Shown: positions 41,972-51,256 of the stretch, in pieces
How positions within the stretch are numbered: position 1 is the stretch's first letter
Layout: the number at the start of each line of letters is the position of its first letter
Source: RYN-230 sp963829725
GTDB taxonomy: Bacteria > Actinomycetota > Actinomycetes > Streptosporangiales > Streptosporangiaceae
Assembly (NCBI GenBank): GCA_963829725.1
Contig: CAWHJW010000017.1
Coordinates: forward strand, 62,001 to 126,000
DNA length: 64,000 nucleotides
Reading direction: 5' to 3'
The notes under the pieces: model-generated
Database searches by the model: none
Told to the model about the DNA's origin: nothing
Seen by the model: only the letters and a program-made list of their open reading frames with translations
Translations under genes and position numbers: made by a program

Positions 41972-43171
41972 GTGGCCACCACCATGGATCACCTGCGCGC
42001 CCTGTCGGACGCGCACAGCGCGCACAACTACCACCCGCTGCCGGTCGTCATCGCCGAGGGCGAGGGTGCCTGGGTGACCGACACCGAGGGCCGCCGTTAC
42101 CTGGACATGCTGGCCGCCTACTCGGCGCTCAACTTCGGCCACCGTCACCCGGCCCTGGTCGCCGCCGCGCAGCGGCAGCTGGACCGGGTGACGCTGGTCA
42201 GCCGGGCCTTCGACCATGACCAGTTCGGGCCGTTCTGCGCCGAGCTCGCGGAACTGGCCGGCATGGAGATGGTGCTGCCGATGAACACCGGCGCGGAGGC
42301 GGTGGAGACCGGGATCAAGACCGCCCGCAAGTGGGGGTACGAGGTCAAGGGGGTCCCCGCGGACGAGGCCGTGATCATCGCCTTCGAGGGCAACTTCCAC
42401 GGCCGCACCACCACCATCATCAGCTTCTCCACCGATCCTGACGCGCGGGCGTCCTACGGCCCGTTCACCCCCGGATTCCGGATCGTGCCCTACGGGGACG
42501 CGGCGGCACTGGCCGCGGCCATGGACGACCGGGTGGTCGGCGTGCTGGTGGAGCCCATCCAGGGCGAGGCCGGCGTGCTGGTGCCGCCGCCCGGCTTCCT
42601 GGCCGCGGTCCGCGACCTATGCACTTCGCACGGCGCGCTGATGATCGCCGACGAGATCCAGTCCGGGCTGGGCCGCACCGGCACCACCTTCGCCTGCGAG
42701 CACGACGGCGTGGTCCCGGACATCTACCTGCTCGGCAAGGCGCTCGGCGGCGGGATCGTGCCGGTGTCCGCGGTGGTGTCCTCCCGGGAGATCCTGGGTG
42801 TCTTCCGGCCTGGTCAGCACGGCTCCACCTTCGGCGGCAACCCGCTCGGCTGCGCAGTCGGCCGGGAAGTGATCGCCCTGCTGGCCACCGGCGAGTACCA
42901 GGAGCGGTCCGCCAAGCTTGGCGCGCACCTGCACCACCGGCTGGCGGCCCTGCCGCCCGCCACGGTCCGTGAGGTCCGCGGCCGGGGGCTGTGGGCGGGC
43001 ATCGAGTTCGCCGCGCTGTCCGGCCGGGTGGCCTGCGAGCGGCTGGCCGCCCGCGGGGTCCTGGCCAAGGACACCCACGGCACCGCGATCCGGCTGGCCC
43101 CGCCGCTGATGATCAGCGAGCCGGACCTGGACTGGGGCATCGACCAGATCGAGGCCGTACTGCGCGGCTGA
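41972..43171 (+). CDS. rocD: Ornithine aminotransferase
   Basis: 399 residues, class III PLP aminotransferase: NTGAEAVETGIKTARKWGY, AFEGNFHGRTTTIISFS, LMIADEIQSGLGRTG and the PLP Lys in LLGKALGGGIVPVSA. Converts ornithine to glutamate-5-semialdehyde in arginine breakdown. Start GTG at 41972 with GAGAGGGGGGA upstream; an alternative GTG at 41954 overlaps the ddaH stop. Confidence 0.92.
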   Translation: MATTMDHLRALSDAHSAHNYHPLPVVIAEGEGAWVTDTEGRRYLDMLAAYSALNFGHRHPALVAAAQRQLDRVTLVSRAFDHDQFGPFCAELAELAGMEMVLPMNTGAEAVETGIKTARKWGYEVKGVPADEAVIIAFEGNFHGRTTTIISFSTDPDARASYGPFTPGFRIVPYGDAAALAAAMDDRVVGVLVEPIQGEAGVLVPPPGFLAAVRDLCTSHGALMIADEIQSGLGRTGTTFACEHDGVVPDIYLLGKALGGGIVPVSAVVSSREILGVFRPGQHGSTFGGNPLGCAVGREVIALLATGEYQERSAKLGAHLHHRLAALPPATVREVRGRGLWAGIEFAALSGRVACERLAARGVLAKDTHGTAIRLAPPLMISEPDLDWGIDQIEAVLRG

Positions 43172-43215
43172 CCCGGACTCACAGCTGAGCCCGGCCGGCC
43201 CGGCGCCGGCCTGGC

Positions 43216-43713
43216 TCAGTCGTCGGCCAGGGCGCGGTACCGGCCGCTGTAGTGCAGCAGCGGCAGGCCGCCCGGGTTCGGCTCGCTCGCCCCGATCACC
43301 TCGCCGACCACGATGCTGTGGTCGCCGCCGTCGTGCACGGCGGTGGTCCGGCACTCCAGCGCGCCGAGCGCGGCACCCAGGATCGGCGCCCCGGTCACCG
43401 GGCCCGGGTAATGGGTGATCCCGGCCAGCTGCTCCTCCAGCGGGCGGCCGCGGGTGGCCAGCCAGCGGGCGGTCTTCTCCGACTCCTCATCCAGTACGGA
43501 CAGGGCCCAGGCCCCGGCGGCCAGCACCGCGTCGTGGAACCGGGCGATCTTCTCGGCGCAGAACAGCACCCGTTGCGGGTCCAGCGACACCGAGGCGAAC
43601 GCGGTCACGGTCATAGCGTGGTCAACCCCGTCCAGGCGGGTGGTGACCACCATGATGCCGCTGGCGAACCGCCCGGCGACACGCCGGAAGTCAGCGCTGT
43701 CGACCGCCGTCAT
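43216..43713 (-). CDS. Flavin reductase-like protein
   Basis: 165 residues of the DIM6/NTAB split-barrel family: RRVAGRFASGIMVVTTRLDG, AMTVTAFASVSLDPQRVLFC, HDGGDHSIVVGEVIGA. It binds FMN and supplies reduced flavin to monooxygenases or reduces a flavin-bound substrate. The ATG overlaps the stop of the DUF6113 gene as ATGA. Confidence 0.88.
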   Translation of the reverse strand: MTAVDSADFRRVAGRFASGIMVVTTRLDGVDHAMTVTAFASVSLDPQRVLFCAEKIARFHDAVLAAGAWALSVLDEESEKTARWLATRGRPLEEQLAGITHYPGPVTGAPILGAALGALECRTTAVHDGGDHSIVVGEVIGASEPNPGGLPLLHYSGRYRALADD

Positions 43714-44153
43714 GAACCCTCGTGCCGGGGCAGGACCCTGTGAGCCCGAGTCCACGTGCGCTGCCGGCCCCGGTGCAGGAAGGCGATCACGACGCCGACC
43801 ACCGCGCAGATCGATCCGCCGTAGAGGTACACCTCGCCCGCCGTGGTGCCAGCCACGATCACGCTGCCGCTTGGCGTCGGCAGGGTCATCGCCACCGACA
43901 CCACGAACCAGCCGATGGCCGGGATCAGCGCGCCGGCCGCGCTGCGCATCCCGGCCGCGCCCAGCAGGCAGGTGAGCAGGATGAGGACCGCGAAGGCGGC
44001 CGCGGCCGCCGGGAAGGTGCCCAGGGCGCGGCTGAACTGGAACGATCCGATCAGCGCCTGCAGCGCGCCGAGCAGGAACAGCAGGGCGTAGGCGCCGCCG
44101 GTGACGAACGCCTCGGGATGGGCGTCCGGGCGACGCTGCGGCATGCTGTCCAC
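43710..44153 (-). CDS. DUF6113 membrane protein
   Basis: 147 residues with four predicted membrane helices (GGAYALLFLLGALQALIG, AAAAFAVLILLTCLLGAAG, ALIPAIGWFVVSVAM, SICAVVGVVIAFL). It sits downstream of mshB, as in other actinomycetes. TATAAC lies nine bases before the GTG, so the mRNA is probably leaderless. Function unknown. Confidence 0.8.
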   Translation of the reverse strand: MDSMPQRRPDAHPEAFVTGGAYALLFLLGALQALIGSFQFSRALGTFPAAAAAFAVLILLTCLLGAAGMRSAAGALIPAIGWFVVSVAMTLPTPSGSVIVAGTTAGEVYLYGGSICAVVGVVIAFLHRGRQRTWTRAHRVLPRHEGS

Positions 44154-44162
44154 GGATTGCAG

Positions 44163-44168
44163 GTTATA
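44163..44168 (-). promoter_or_regulatory. -10 element for the DUF6113 gene
   Basis: TATAAC on the minus strand, nine bases before the GTG, with no ribosome binding site between; probable leaderless promoter. Confidence 0.55.
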
Positions 44169-44196
44169 CGCCGGTCCCGCGCGCCCCGTCCGCAGG

Positions 44197-45126
44197 TCAG
44201 CCGCTGGCGCCGGGCAGCCCGGCGAGCAGGCCCGCTTCCCAGCCCGGGCCGCCGCCGGGCCGCCGGCCCGCGCGGCCCGGCCGCTCACCCACGGGACCCG
44301 CCGCGGGGTCCGTGGCCGGGGCGCGCGGCCCGGCCAGCAGGGTGAAGAACTCCCGGCCCAGCAACGGCTGGCCGACGCCGTTGGACAGCGCGAAGCAGTC
44401 ACCGCGCACCGTGATCTGGGTGGCGTGCGCGGCCATGGCCGCCGCCTTGGCCGGCCGGTACGCGGTGCCGTCGATCTCGGTCGTCACCTGATCGTCGGGG
44501 GTGTACGGCAGGTCCTCCACCGTGCCGGGCGCCTGGAACCCGGCCGGCAGGCCGTCCGCCAGGACCCGGCCGAGCGCCCCGGCCAGCACCGAGCGGGGCA
44601 GCGCGGTGGCGTAGAACTTCGCCGCGGGCCCGGCGGCCAGCTGGAACGCCCGCCAGGCCACCCGGTGTGCCTGGATATGGTCCGGATGGCCGTAGAAGCC
44701 GTTCGCGTCGTAACTGACCACGGCCGCGGGCCGCACCTCACCGACGATGGCGGCCAGCGCGGCGGCCGCCTCGTCCAGGTCCGCCTGCCAGAAGCAGCGT
44801 GGGTCGTCGTTGCCGGGCAGCCCCATCATCCCGGAATCCCGCCACCGCCCGGGACCACCGAGGAACCGGTGGTCGGTGACGCCCAGCGCGGCGCACGCGG
44901 CGGCCAGCTCGCCGATGCGGTACTCCCCGAGCCGGTCCTCCCGGTCGGCGGCCAGGTGCGCCAGCTCCGGCGGGATGACCTCGCCCAGCTCCCCCCGCGT
45001 GCAGGTGACCAGGGTCACCGGCACCCCGGCGGCCGCGTGGCGGGCCATGGTCGCGCCGGTGCCGATCGACTCGTCGTCAGGATGGGCGTGCACCAGCAGC
45101 AGCCCTCCCTCACCCGCAGCGGTCAT
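44197..45126 (-). CDS. mshB: Mycothiol deacetylase MshB (GlcNAc-inositol deacetylase)
   Basis: 309 residues. The zinc site is LLLVHAHPDDESIGTGATMA with a second His in GHPDHIQAHRVAW. LVTCTRGELGEVIPPELAHL is diagnostic for MshB rather than other LmbE-like enzymes. It removes acetate from GlcNAc-Ins in mycothiol synthesis. The minus-strand frame upstream stays open through the divergent peptidase gene but is a shadow. ATG at 45126. Confidence 0.9.
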   Translation of the reverse strand: MTAAGEGGLLLVHAHPDDESIGTGATMARHAAAGVPVTLVTCTRGELGEVIPPELAHLAADREDRLGEYRIGELAAACAALGVTDHRFLGGPGRWRDSGMMGLPGNDDPRCFWQADLDEAAAALAAIVGEVRPAAVVSYDANGFYGHPDHIQAHRVAWRAFQLAAGPAAKFYATALPRSVLAGALGRVLADGLPAGFQAPGTVEDLPYTPDDQVTTEIDGTAYRPAKAAAMAAHATQITVRGDCFALSNGVGQPLLGREFFTLLAGPRAPATDPAAGPVGERPGRAGRRPGGGPGWEAGLLAGLPGASG

Positions 45127-45183
45127 GCCGGGCAGCCTAACCAGGCCGCCTGGTGAGGCGACCCGGGCTGGCAGGATGCAGGC

Positions 45184-47343
45184 ATGACCGACAGCTTCCC
45201 GCGGCAGCAAGCCCGGACCCGGCGGTTCTCCCTCGGCGCGCCCCGGTCGTTCCGGGTCTCCCCCGACGGCCGCCGGGTGGTGTTCCTGCGCAGCAAGTCC
45301 GGCACCGACCTGGTGACCTGCCTGTGGCAGTGGCACGCCTCCTGCGGGCAGGAGGAACTGGTCGCCGATCCGGCCGCCCTGGCGGCGGACGACGCCGACC
45401 TGCCGGAGCAGGAGAAGGCGCGCCGGGAGCGGGCCCGGGAGCAGGCCGGCGGGATCGTGTCCTACGCCACCGACGAGGCGATGACCCTGGCCGCCTTCCC
45501 GCTCGGCGGCCACCTCTACCTGGCCAGCCTGGACGGCGCGGGCGATGCGGCGCCAGCGCCGGCCTGCGCGCCCGCGCTGGACCCGCGCCCGGACCCGTCT
45601 GGGCAGCGGGTCGGCTACGTCTGCGACGGCGCGCTGCACGTCCTGGACCTCGGCACGGGTACCGACACGGTGCTGGCCGGGCCGGCTGGCGGCGACCCGC
45701 CCGGCGTCTATTACGGCCTGGCTGAGTTCATCGCGGCCGAGGAGATGGGCCGGACCCGGGGCTTCTGGTGGGCACCGGACGGCTCCGCCATCCTCGCCGC
45801 CCGGGTGGACGAGACGCCGGTCCAGCGGTGGCACATCGCCGACCCGGCCAACCCGGCCCGCCCGGCCACCGTGATCAGCTACCCGGCGGCCGGGACGCCG
45901 AACGCCGACGTGTCCCTGCTGCTCGCCCGGCTGGACGGCGGCCGGGCCGAGATCGGCTGGGACCGGGCCGCGTTCCCTTACCTGGTCACCGTGTCCTGGG
46001 AGGCCGGCGACCCGCTGATCGTGGTGCAGAGCCGGGACCAGCGGCGGCTCCGGCTGCTGCGCACGGACCCGGCGACCGGCGCGACCACGCTGATCCGGGA
46101 GGATGCCGACGAGCGCTGGGTGGACATCGTGCCCGGGGTCCCGGCGCGCACCGGCGACGGGCGGATCGTGTGGACCGCCGACGCCGGCGGCGCTCGCCGG
46201 CTGCTGGCGGCCAGCGCGGCCGACCACGAGGCCAGGGCCGCGGCCCCGCTCACTCCGGCCAGCCTCCAGGTCCGCGAGGTGTGCGGCGTGGACGGGGACA
46301 TGATCCTGTTCACCGCGTCCGGGGCGGACCCGGCCGAGGTCGGGCTGTGGTGCCACGGCCCGGCCGGGCTGCGGGAGATCAGCCCGCCCGGGGGCGTGCA
46401 CGGCGGAACCCGGGCGAGCGGCACCACCGTCCTGGTCAGCCGCACGCTCGCCGAGCCGGGGGTGGCCACCCTGGTGCTCCGGGACGGCGCCGGCGGCGGG
46501 CCGGCCGCCACGCCCCGGATCGCCTCGCACGCCGAGCGGCCGGCCCTGCCCGCCCCGCACCCGGACCTGTTCAGCGCCGGCCCGCGGCAGATCCGCAGCG
46601 CGCTGCTGCTGCCGTCCTGGCACCGGCCCGGGTCGGCCCGGCTGCCCGTGCTGCTGGACCCCTACGCCGGCCCGCACGCCCAGCGGGTGCTGGCCATGGC
46701 GGACGCGTTCCACACCTCGCAGTGGTTCGCCGAGCAGGGCTTCGCGGTCCTGGTCGCGGACGGCCGGGGCACCCCCGGCCGCGGCCCGGCGTGGGACCGG
46801 GAAGTCTGGCATGACTTCGCCGGGCCGGTCCTGGACGACCAGGCCGAGGCGCTCCGCGAGGCGGCGTCGCGCTGCCCGGACGCGGACACCAGCCGGGTGG
46901 CCATCCGGGGCTGGTCCTTCGGCGGTTACCTGGCCGCCCTGGCGGTGCTGCGCCGCCCGGACGTGTTCCATGCGGCGGTGGCAGGCGCACCGGTCACTCA
47001 CTGGCAGCTGTACGACACCCATTACACCGAACGCTACCTGGGCCTCCCGGACGAGCAGCCGCACGCGTACGGGGAGAACTCACTGCTGTCCGACGCGCCC
47101 CGGCTGCGGCGCCCGCTGCTGCTGATCCACGGGCTCGCGGACGACAACGTGGTGGCCGCGCATACCCTGCGGTTCTCGTCCGCGCTGCTGGCCGCCGGGC
47201 GGCCGCACAGCGTGCTGCCGCTGTCCGGCGTGACCCACATGACCCCGCAGGAGGAAGTGGCGGAGAACCTGCTGCTGCTCCAGGTGGACTTCCTCCGCCG
47301 CGCCCTGGGCATGCCGGATGCCCCGGCTGGACATGCTGTGTAG
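45184..47343 (+). CDS. S9-family prolyl oligopeptidase-like peptidase
   Basis: 719 residues. The N-terminal half is a DPP-IV/POP-type beta-propeller; the C-terminal alpha/beta-hydrolase has the nucleophile in GWSFGGYLA, the Asp in GLADDNVVAA and His in SGVTHMTP. Cleaves short peptides, probably after Pro or Ala. No signal peptide, so cytoplasmic. It diverges from mshB with 57 bases between starts. Confidence 0.9.
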   Translation: MTDSFPRQQARTRRFSLGAPRSFRVSPDGRRVVFLRSKSGTDLVTCLWQWHASCGQEELVADPAALAADDADLPEQEKARRERAREQAGGIVSYATDEAMTLAAFPLGGHLYLASLDGAGDAAPAPACAPALDPRPDPSGQRVGYVCDGALHVLDLGTGTDTVLAGPAGGDPPGVYYGLAEFIAAEEMGRTRGFWWAPDGSAILAARVDETPVQRWHIADPANPARPATVISYPAAGTPNADVSLLLARLDGGRAEIGWDRAAFPYLVTVSWEAGDPLIVVQSRDQRRLRLLRTDPATGATTLIREDADERWVDIVPGVPARTGDGRIVWTADAGGARRLLAASAADHEARAAAPLTPASLQVREVCGVDGDMILFTASGADPAEVGLWCHGPAGLREISPPGGVHGGTRASGTTVLVSRTLAEPGVATLVLRDGAGGGPAATPRIASHAERPALPAPHPDLFSAGPRQIRSALLLPSWHRPGSARLPVLLDPYAGPHAQRVLAMADAFHTSQWFAEQGFAVLVADGRGTPGRGPAWDREVWHDFAGPVLDDQAEALREAASRCPDADTSRVAIRGWSFGGYLAALAVLRRPDVFHAAVAGAPVTHWQLYDTHYTERYLGLPDEQPHAYGENSLLSDAPRLRRPLLLIHGLADDNVVAAHTLRFSSALLAAGRPHSVLPLSGVTHMTPQEEVAENLLLLQVDFLRRALGMPDAPAGHAV

Positions 47344-47489
47344 TGAGAGTCACACGCACTGGTACGCCCTGACCGGCTTGATGGTGATATGCAATTGACT
47401 AAGGTTTCGCTTTGCAGTGCGCGAGCGGCCCGGGGGCTGCCGGCAGGCGCGAGACGATCCCACTGAGCTCAAGGGCGGAGACGTCACCG

Positions 47490-48281
47490 ATGACGCAGGC
47501 AACTCAGGGGCCGGCCAGAACCCGGGCCCAGATCAGGGAAGCCACGCTGCGCAAGGACCCGTGGTGGCGGCAGCCCGCCATCACGGCGACCGCGCTCGCA
47601 GTCGTGGTCATCTACCTGACCTGGGCATCACTGGTCAACGCGGACTACTTCTGGCAGCCGTACATCTCCCCGCTGTACTCGCCGTGCCTGGCCACAACCT
47701 GTGCCCCGGGCGCCGGGTTCAACTGGATCCCGTGGCTGACCTGGCTGACCCCGGCCATCATCATCCTCGGCGGGCCGATGGGCTTCCGGCTGACCTGCTA
47801 CTACTACCGGAAGGCCTACTACCGTGCCTTCTGGCGGGCACCGGCGGCCTGCGCGGTTCGCGAGCCGCACGCCAAGTACACCGGCGAGACCCGGCTGCCG
47901 CTGATCCTGCAGAACGTGCACCGCTACTTCTTCTGGATCGCGATCGTGTTCAACGTGATCCTGTCCGCGGACGCGGTGATCGCTTTCCGCAACCACCAGG
48001 GCCAGTGGGGTCACATGGGCCTCGGCACGCTGATCCTGATCGCCAACGCGGCCCTGCTGTGGCTGTACTCGCTGTCCTGCCACGCGTGCCGGCACGCCGT
48101 CGGCGGCCGGCTCAAGCATTTCTCCAAGCACCCGGCGCGATACTGGATGTGGACCCAGGTGTCCAAGCTGAACGCCAAGCATCAGCAATTTGCCTGGGTA
48201 TCCCTGTTCTTTGTGCTGTTCACCGATCTCTACATCCGGCTGGTGGCCAGTGGCGCCATCAGCGACCCGCGGTTCTTCTAG
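47490..48281 (+). CDS. sdhC: Succinate dehydrogenase membrane anchor subunit
   Basis: 263 residues with five membrane segments (AITATALAVVVIYLTWASLV, IPWLTWLTPAIIILGG, RYFFWIAIVFNVILSADAV, HMGLGTLILIANAALLWLYS, QQFAWVSLFFVLFTDLYI). This single five-helix anchor, which carries haem ligands such as the His pair near LQNVHRYFF, belongs to the actinobacterial Sdh type with one membrane subunit. First gene of sdhCAB. The ATG at 47490 is preferred over the upstream frame. Confidence 0.88.
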   Translation: MTQATQGPARTRAQIREATLRKDPWWRQPAITATALAVVVIYLTWASLVNADYFWQPYISPLYSPCLATTCAPGAGFNWIPWLTWLTPAIIILGGPMGFRLTCYYYRKAYYRAFWRAPAACAVREPHAKYTGETRLPLILQNVHRYFFWIAIVFNVILSADAVIAFRNHQGQWGHMGLGTLILIANAALLWLYSLSCHACRHAVGGRLKHFSKHPARYWMWTQVSKLNAKHQQFAWVSLFFVLFTDLYIRLVASGAISDPRFF

Positions 48282-48322
48282 ACCGCTCCCTCGAAGTCAG
48301 CAAAGAAGGCACACAGGCGCAG

Positions 48323-50248
48323 ATGAGTGACATCGACCGGCTCTCCTACGACGTCGTGGTGATCGGCGCCGGCGGTTCCGGCCTGCGGGCGGCGATCGAG
48401 GCACGCCAGGCGGGCAAGAAGACCGCGATCATCTCCAAGTCGTTGTTCGGCAAGGCGCACACGGTGATGGCCGAGGGCGGCTGCGCCGCGGCCATGGGGA
48501 ACGTCAACCCGAAGGACAACTGGCAGGTGCACTTCCGCGACACCATGCGCGGCGGCAAGTTCCTGAACAACTGGCGGATGGCCGAACTGCACGCCAAGGA
48601 GGCGCCGGACCGGGTCTGGGAACTCGAGGCCTGGGGCGCGCTGTTCGACCGGACCAAGGACGGCAAGATCAGCCAGCGCAACTTCGGCGGCCACGAGTAC
48701 CCGCGGCTGGCGCACGTCGGCGACCGGACCGGCCTGGAGATGATCCGCACCCTGCAGCAGCGGGTGGTCGCGCTGCAGCAGGAGGACGCCAAGAAGCTGG
48801 GTGACCCCGAGGCCATGATCAAGGTCTTCGCGGAGACCACGATCACCGAGTTGCTGAAAGACGGCGAGCGGGTCGCCGGGGCGTTCGGCTACTTCCGCGA
48901 CCGCGGCCAGTTCGTCGTCTTCGAGGCGCCGGCCGTGGTGCTGGCCACCGGCGGCATCGGGAAGACCTTCAAGGTCAGCTCGAACTCCTGGGAGTACACC
49001 GGGGATGGTCACGCGCTCGCGGTGCTGGCCGGCGCCAAGCTGCTGAACATGGAGTTCGTGCAGTTCCACCCCACGCATATGGTCTGGCCGCTGTCGGTGC
49101 GCGGGCTGCTGGTCACCGAGTCGGTGCGCGGTGACGGCGGGGTACTGCGCAACTCCGAGGGCAAGCGGTTCATGTTCGGCTACGTGCCGGACGTGTTCCG
49201 CGCGATGTACGCGGAAACCGAGGAAGAGGCCGACCGCTGGTACGACGACCCGGAGCACAACCGGCGCCCGCCCGAACTGCTGCCCCGTGACGAGGTGGCC
49301 CGATCGATCAACGCCGAAGTCAAGGCAGGCCGCGGGTCACCGCACGGCGGAGTGTTCCTCGACGTGTCCACCCGGCTGCCGGCCGAGGTGATCCTGCGCA
49401 AGCTGCCGTCCATGTACCACCAGTTCAAGGAACTGGCCGACGTGGACATCACCAAGGAGCCGATGGAGGTCGGGCAGGCCCAGCACTACGTGATGGGCGG
49501 GGTGGAGGTGGACCCGGACACCGGGGCGTCCTGCGTGCCCGGCCTGTTCGCGGCCGGCGAGGTGTCTGGCGGCATGCACGGCTCCAACCGGCTGGGCGGC
49601 AACTCCCTGTCCGACCTGCTGGTCTTCGGCCGCCGGGCGGGGATGGGCGCGGCCGAGTACGTGACCAGCCTGGACGGCACCCGGCCGGTGATCACGGACG
49701 CCGACCTCGCCGCGGCGCAGGCCGAGGCCGTGGCCCCCCTGGAGCGGAGTGGCGGGGAGAACCCGTACACGGTGCACGCCGAGGTGCAGCAGACCATGAG
49801 CGACCTGGTCGGCATCATCCGCCGTGAAGACGAGATCAAGGCCGCGCTCGCCGAGCTGGAGAAGCTGCGCGAGCGGACGGGCCAGGTCAGCGCGGAGGGC
49901 GGCTCAGCCTACAACCCGGGGTGGCACCTCGCCCTGGACCTGCGGAACATCATGCTGATCGCGGACTGCGTGGCCCAGGCGGCGCTGGAGCGGCAGGAAA
50001 GCCGTGGCGGGCATACCCGCGATGACTTCCCCGGGATGAACCCGGAGTGGCGCAAGATCAACCTGATCTGCACGCTGGATGGCGACCGGGTGTCGCTCAC
50101 CCGCCAGCCGATCCCGCCGATGCGCGACGACCTGATCAGCCTGTTCGACCCGGCCGAACTCAAGAAGTACCTGACCGACGGGGAGCTCGCCGCGCTGCCC
50201 GCGCCCGCGCCGCCCACCGGCCAGGCCGCGCCAGAGGAGACACACTGA
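48323..50248 (+). CDS. sdhA: Succinate dehydrogenase flavoprotein subunit
   Basis: 641 residues: FAD-binding VVVIGAGGSGLRAAIEARQ at residue 11, covalent-flavin His region KSLFGKAHTVMAEGGCAAA, active-site MEFVQFHPTHMVW, RGDGGVLRNSEGKRF, and AAGEVSGGMHGSNRLGGNS. The histidine in AHTVMAEGG is the FAD attachment. Oxidises succinate in the citric-acid cycle. The stop overlaps the sdhB start by one base. Confidence 0.95.
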   Translation: MSDIDRLSYDVVVIGAGGSGLRAAIEARQAGKKTAIISKSLFGKAHTVMAEGGCAAAMGNVNPKDNWQVHFRDTMRGGKFLNNWRMAELHAKEAPDRVWELEAWGALFDRTKDGKISQRNFGGHEYPRLAHVGDRTGLEMIRTLQQRVVALQQEDAKKLGDPEAMIKVFAETTITELLKDGERVAGAFGYFRDRGQFVVFEAPAVVLATGGIGKTFKVSSNSWEYTGDGHALAVLAGAKLLNMEFVQFHPTHMVWPLSVRGLLVTESVRGDGGVLRNSEGKRFMFGYVPDVFRAMYAETEEEADRWYDDPEHNRRPPELLPRDEVARSINAEVKAGRGSPHGGVFLDVSTRLPAEVILRKLPSMYHQFKELADVDITKEPMEVGQAQHYVMGGVEVDPDTGASCVPGLFAAGEVSGGMHGSNRLGGNSLSDLLVFGRRAGMGAAEYVTSLDGTRPVITDADLAAAQAEAVAPLERSGGENPYTVHAEVQQTMSDLVGIIRREDEIKAALAELEKLRERTGQVSAEGGSAYNPGWHLALDLRNIMLIADCVAQAALERQESRGGHTRDDFPGMNPEWRKINLICTLDGDRVSLTRQPIPPMRDDLISLFDPAELKKYLTDGELAALPAPAPPTGQAAPEETH

Positions 50249-51033
50249 TGGGCTACAAGGCACAGCTGCGGGTATGGCGCGGCGACGCGGGCCAGGGCGC
50301 ACTGGCCGACTACAAGGTCGAGGTCAACGAGGGCGAGGTCATACTGGACATCCTGCACCGGCTGCAGGCCACCCAGGCCGGCGACCTCGCGGTGCGGTGG
50401 AACTGCAAGGCGGGCAAGTGCGGCTCCTGCTCGATGGAGATCAACGGCCGGCCGCGGCTGGCCTGCATGACCCGGATGTCCACGTTCACCGAGGACGAGA
50501 CGATCACGCTCACCCCGCTGCGCACCTTCCCGGTGATCAGGGACCTGGTGACCGACGTGGCGTTCAACTACGCGAAGGCGCGGCAGATCCCCTCGTTCAC
50601 CCCTGATCCGTCCACCGGGCTGGGCGAGTTCCGGATGCAGCAGGTCGACGTGGAGCGATCGCAGGAGTTCCGCAAGTGCATCGAGTGCTACCTGTGCCAG
50701 AACACCTGCCACGTGATCCGGGATCACCCGGAGAACGAGCGGGCCTTCGCCGGGCCCCGGTTCCTGATGCGGATCGCCGAGCTGGAGATGCACCCGGCCG
50801 ACACCGCCGACCGCCGGGAGATCGCCCAGGATGACTTCGGCCTCGGCCTGTGCAACATCACCAAGTGCTGCACGGAGGTCTGCCCGGAGAACATCAAGAT
50901 CACCGACAACGCGCTGATCCCGATGAAGGAGCGCGTGGCCAGCCGGAAGTACGACCCGCTGGTGTGGCTCGGCAGCAAGATCGCCCGCCGCCCCCGGCAG
51001 GACACCCCCGCCGTCCCCACCAAGAAGCGCTAG
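50248..51033 (+). CDS. sdhB: Succinate dehydrogenase iron-sulfur subunit
   Basis: 261 residues. 2Fe-2S ligands: NCKAGKCGSCSMEINGRPRL followed by AC; 4Fe-4S and 3Fe-4S ligands in KCIECYLCQNTCHVI and CNITKCCTEVCPENIKI. Transfers electrons from SdhA to the membrane anchor. Confidence 0.95.
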   Translation: MGYKAQLRVWRGDAGQGALADYKVEVNEGEVILDILHRLQATQAGDLAVRWNCKAGKCGSCSMEINGRPRLACMTRMSTFTEDETITLTPLRTFPVIRDLVTDVAFNYAKARQIPSFTPDPSTGLGEFRMQQVDVERSQEFRKCIECYLCQNTCHVIRDHPENERAFAGPRFLMRIAELEMHPADTADRREIAQDDFGLGLCNITKCCTEVCPENIKITDNALIPMKERVASRKYDPLVWLGSKIARRPRQDTPAVPTKKR

Positions 51034-51051
51034 CCGGGGACCAGGCCCGCT

Positions 51052-51087
51052 GGGCCGCCGCCGAGGGCAGGCCCCCGGCGGCGGCCC
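51052..51087 (+). terminator. Terminator of the sdhCAB operon
   Basis: A perfect 12-bp GC stem (GGGCCGCCGCCG and CGGCGGCGGCCC) around a 12-base loop, followed by CCTTT, 18 bases after the sdhB stop. Confidence 0.8.
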
Positions 51088-51256
51088 CTTTGCGCCCGCC
51101 CACCGTCAGGGACACAGTTCAGATCTCGTTCATTCGGGACACCACCGGCCCGCGGCCGCGGCCCAGCCCGTACGATGTCTCCAGCCAGGGCGGGGACCGT
51201 CGGCGAGTGACCAGCGCCCCGGGCATCGCGTTACCCCGTGGATCCGAAAGGTCACC

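Noticed and set aside
45127..47064. Long minus-strand extension upstream of mshB
   Set aside because: Antisense to the S9 peptidase. The mshB homology begins at 45126; the rest is a shadow.
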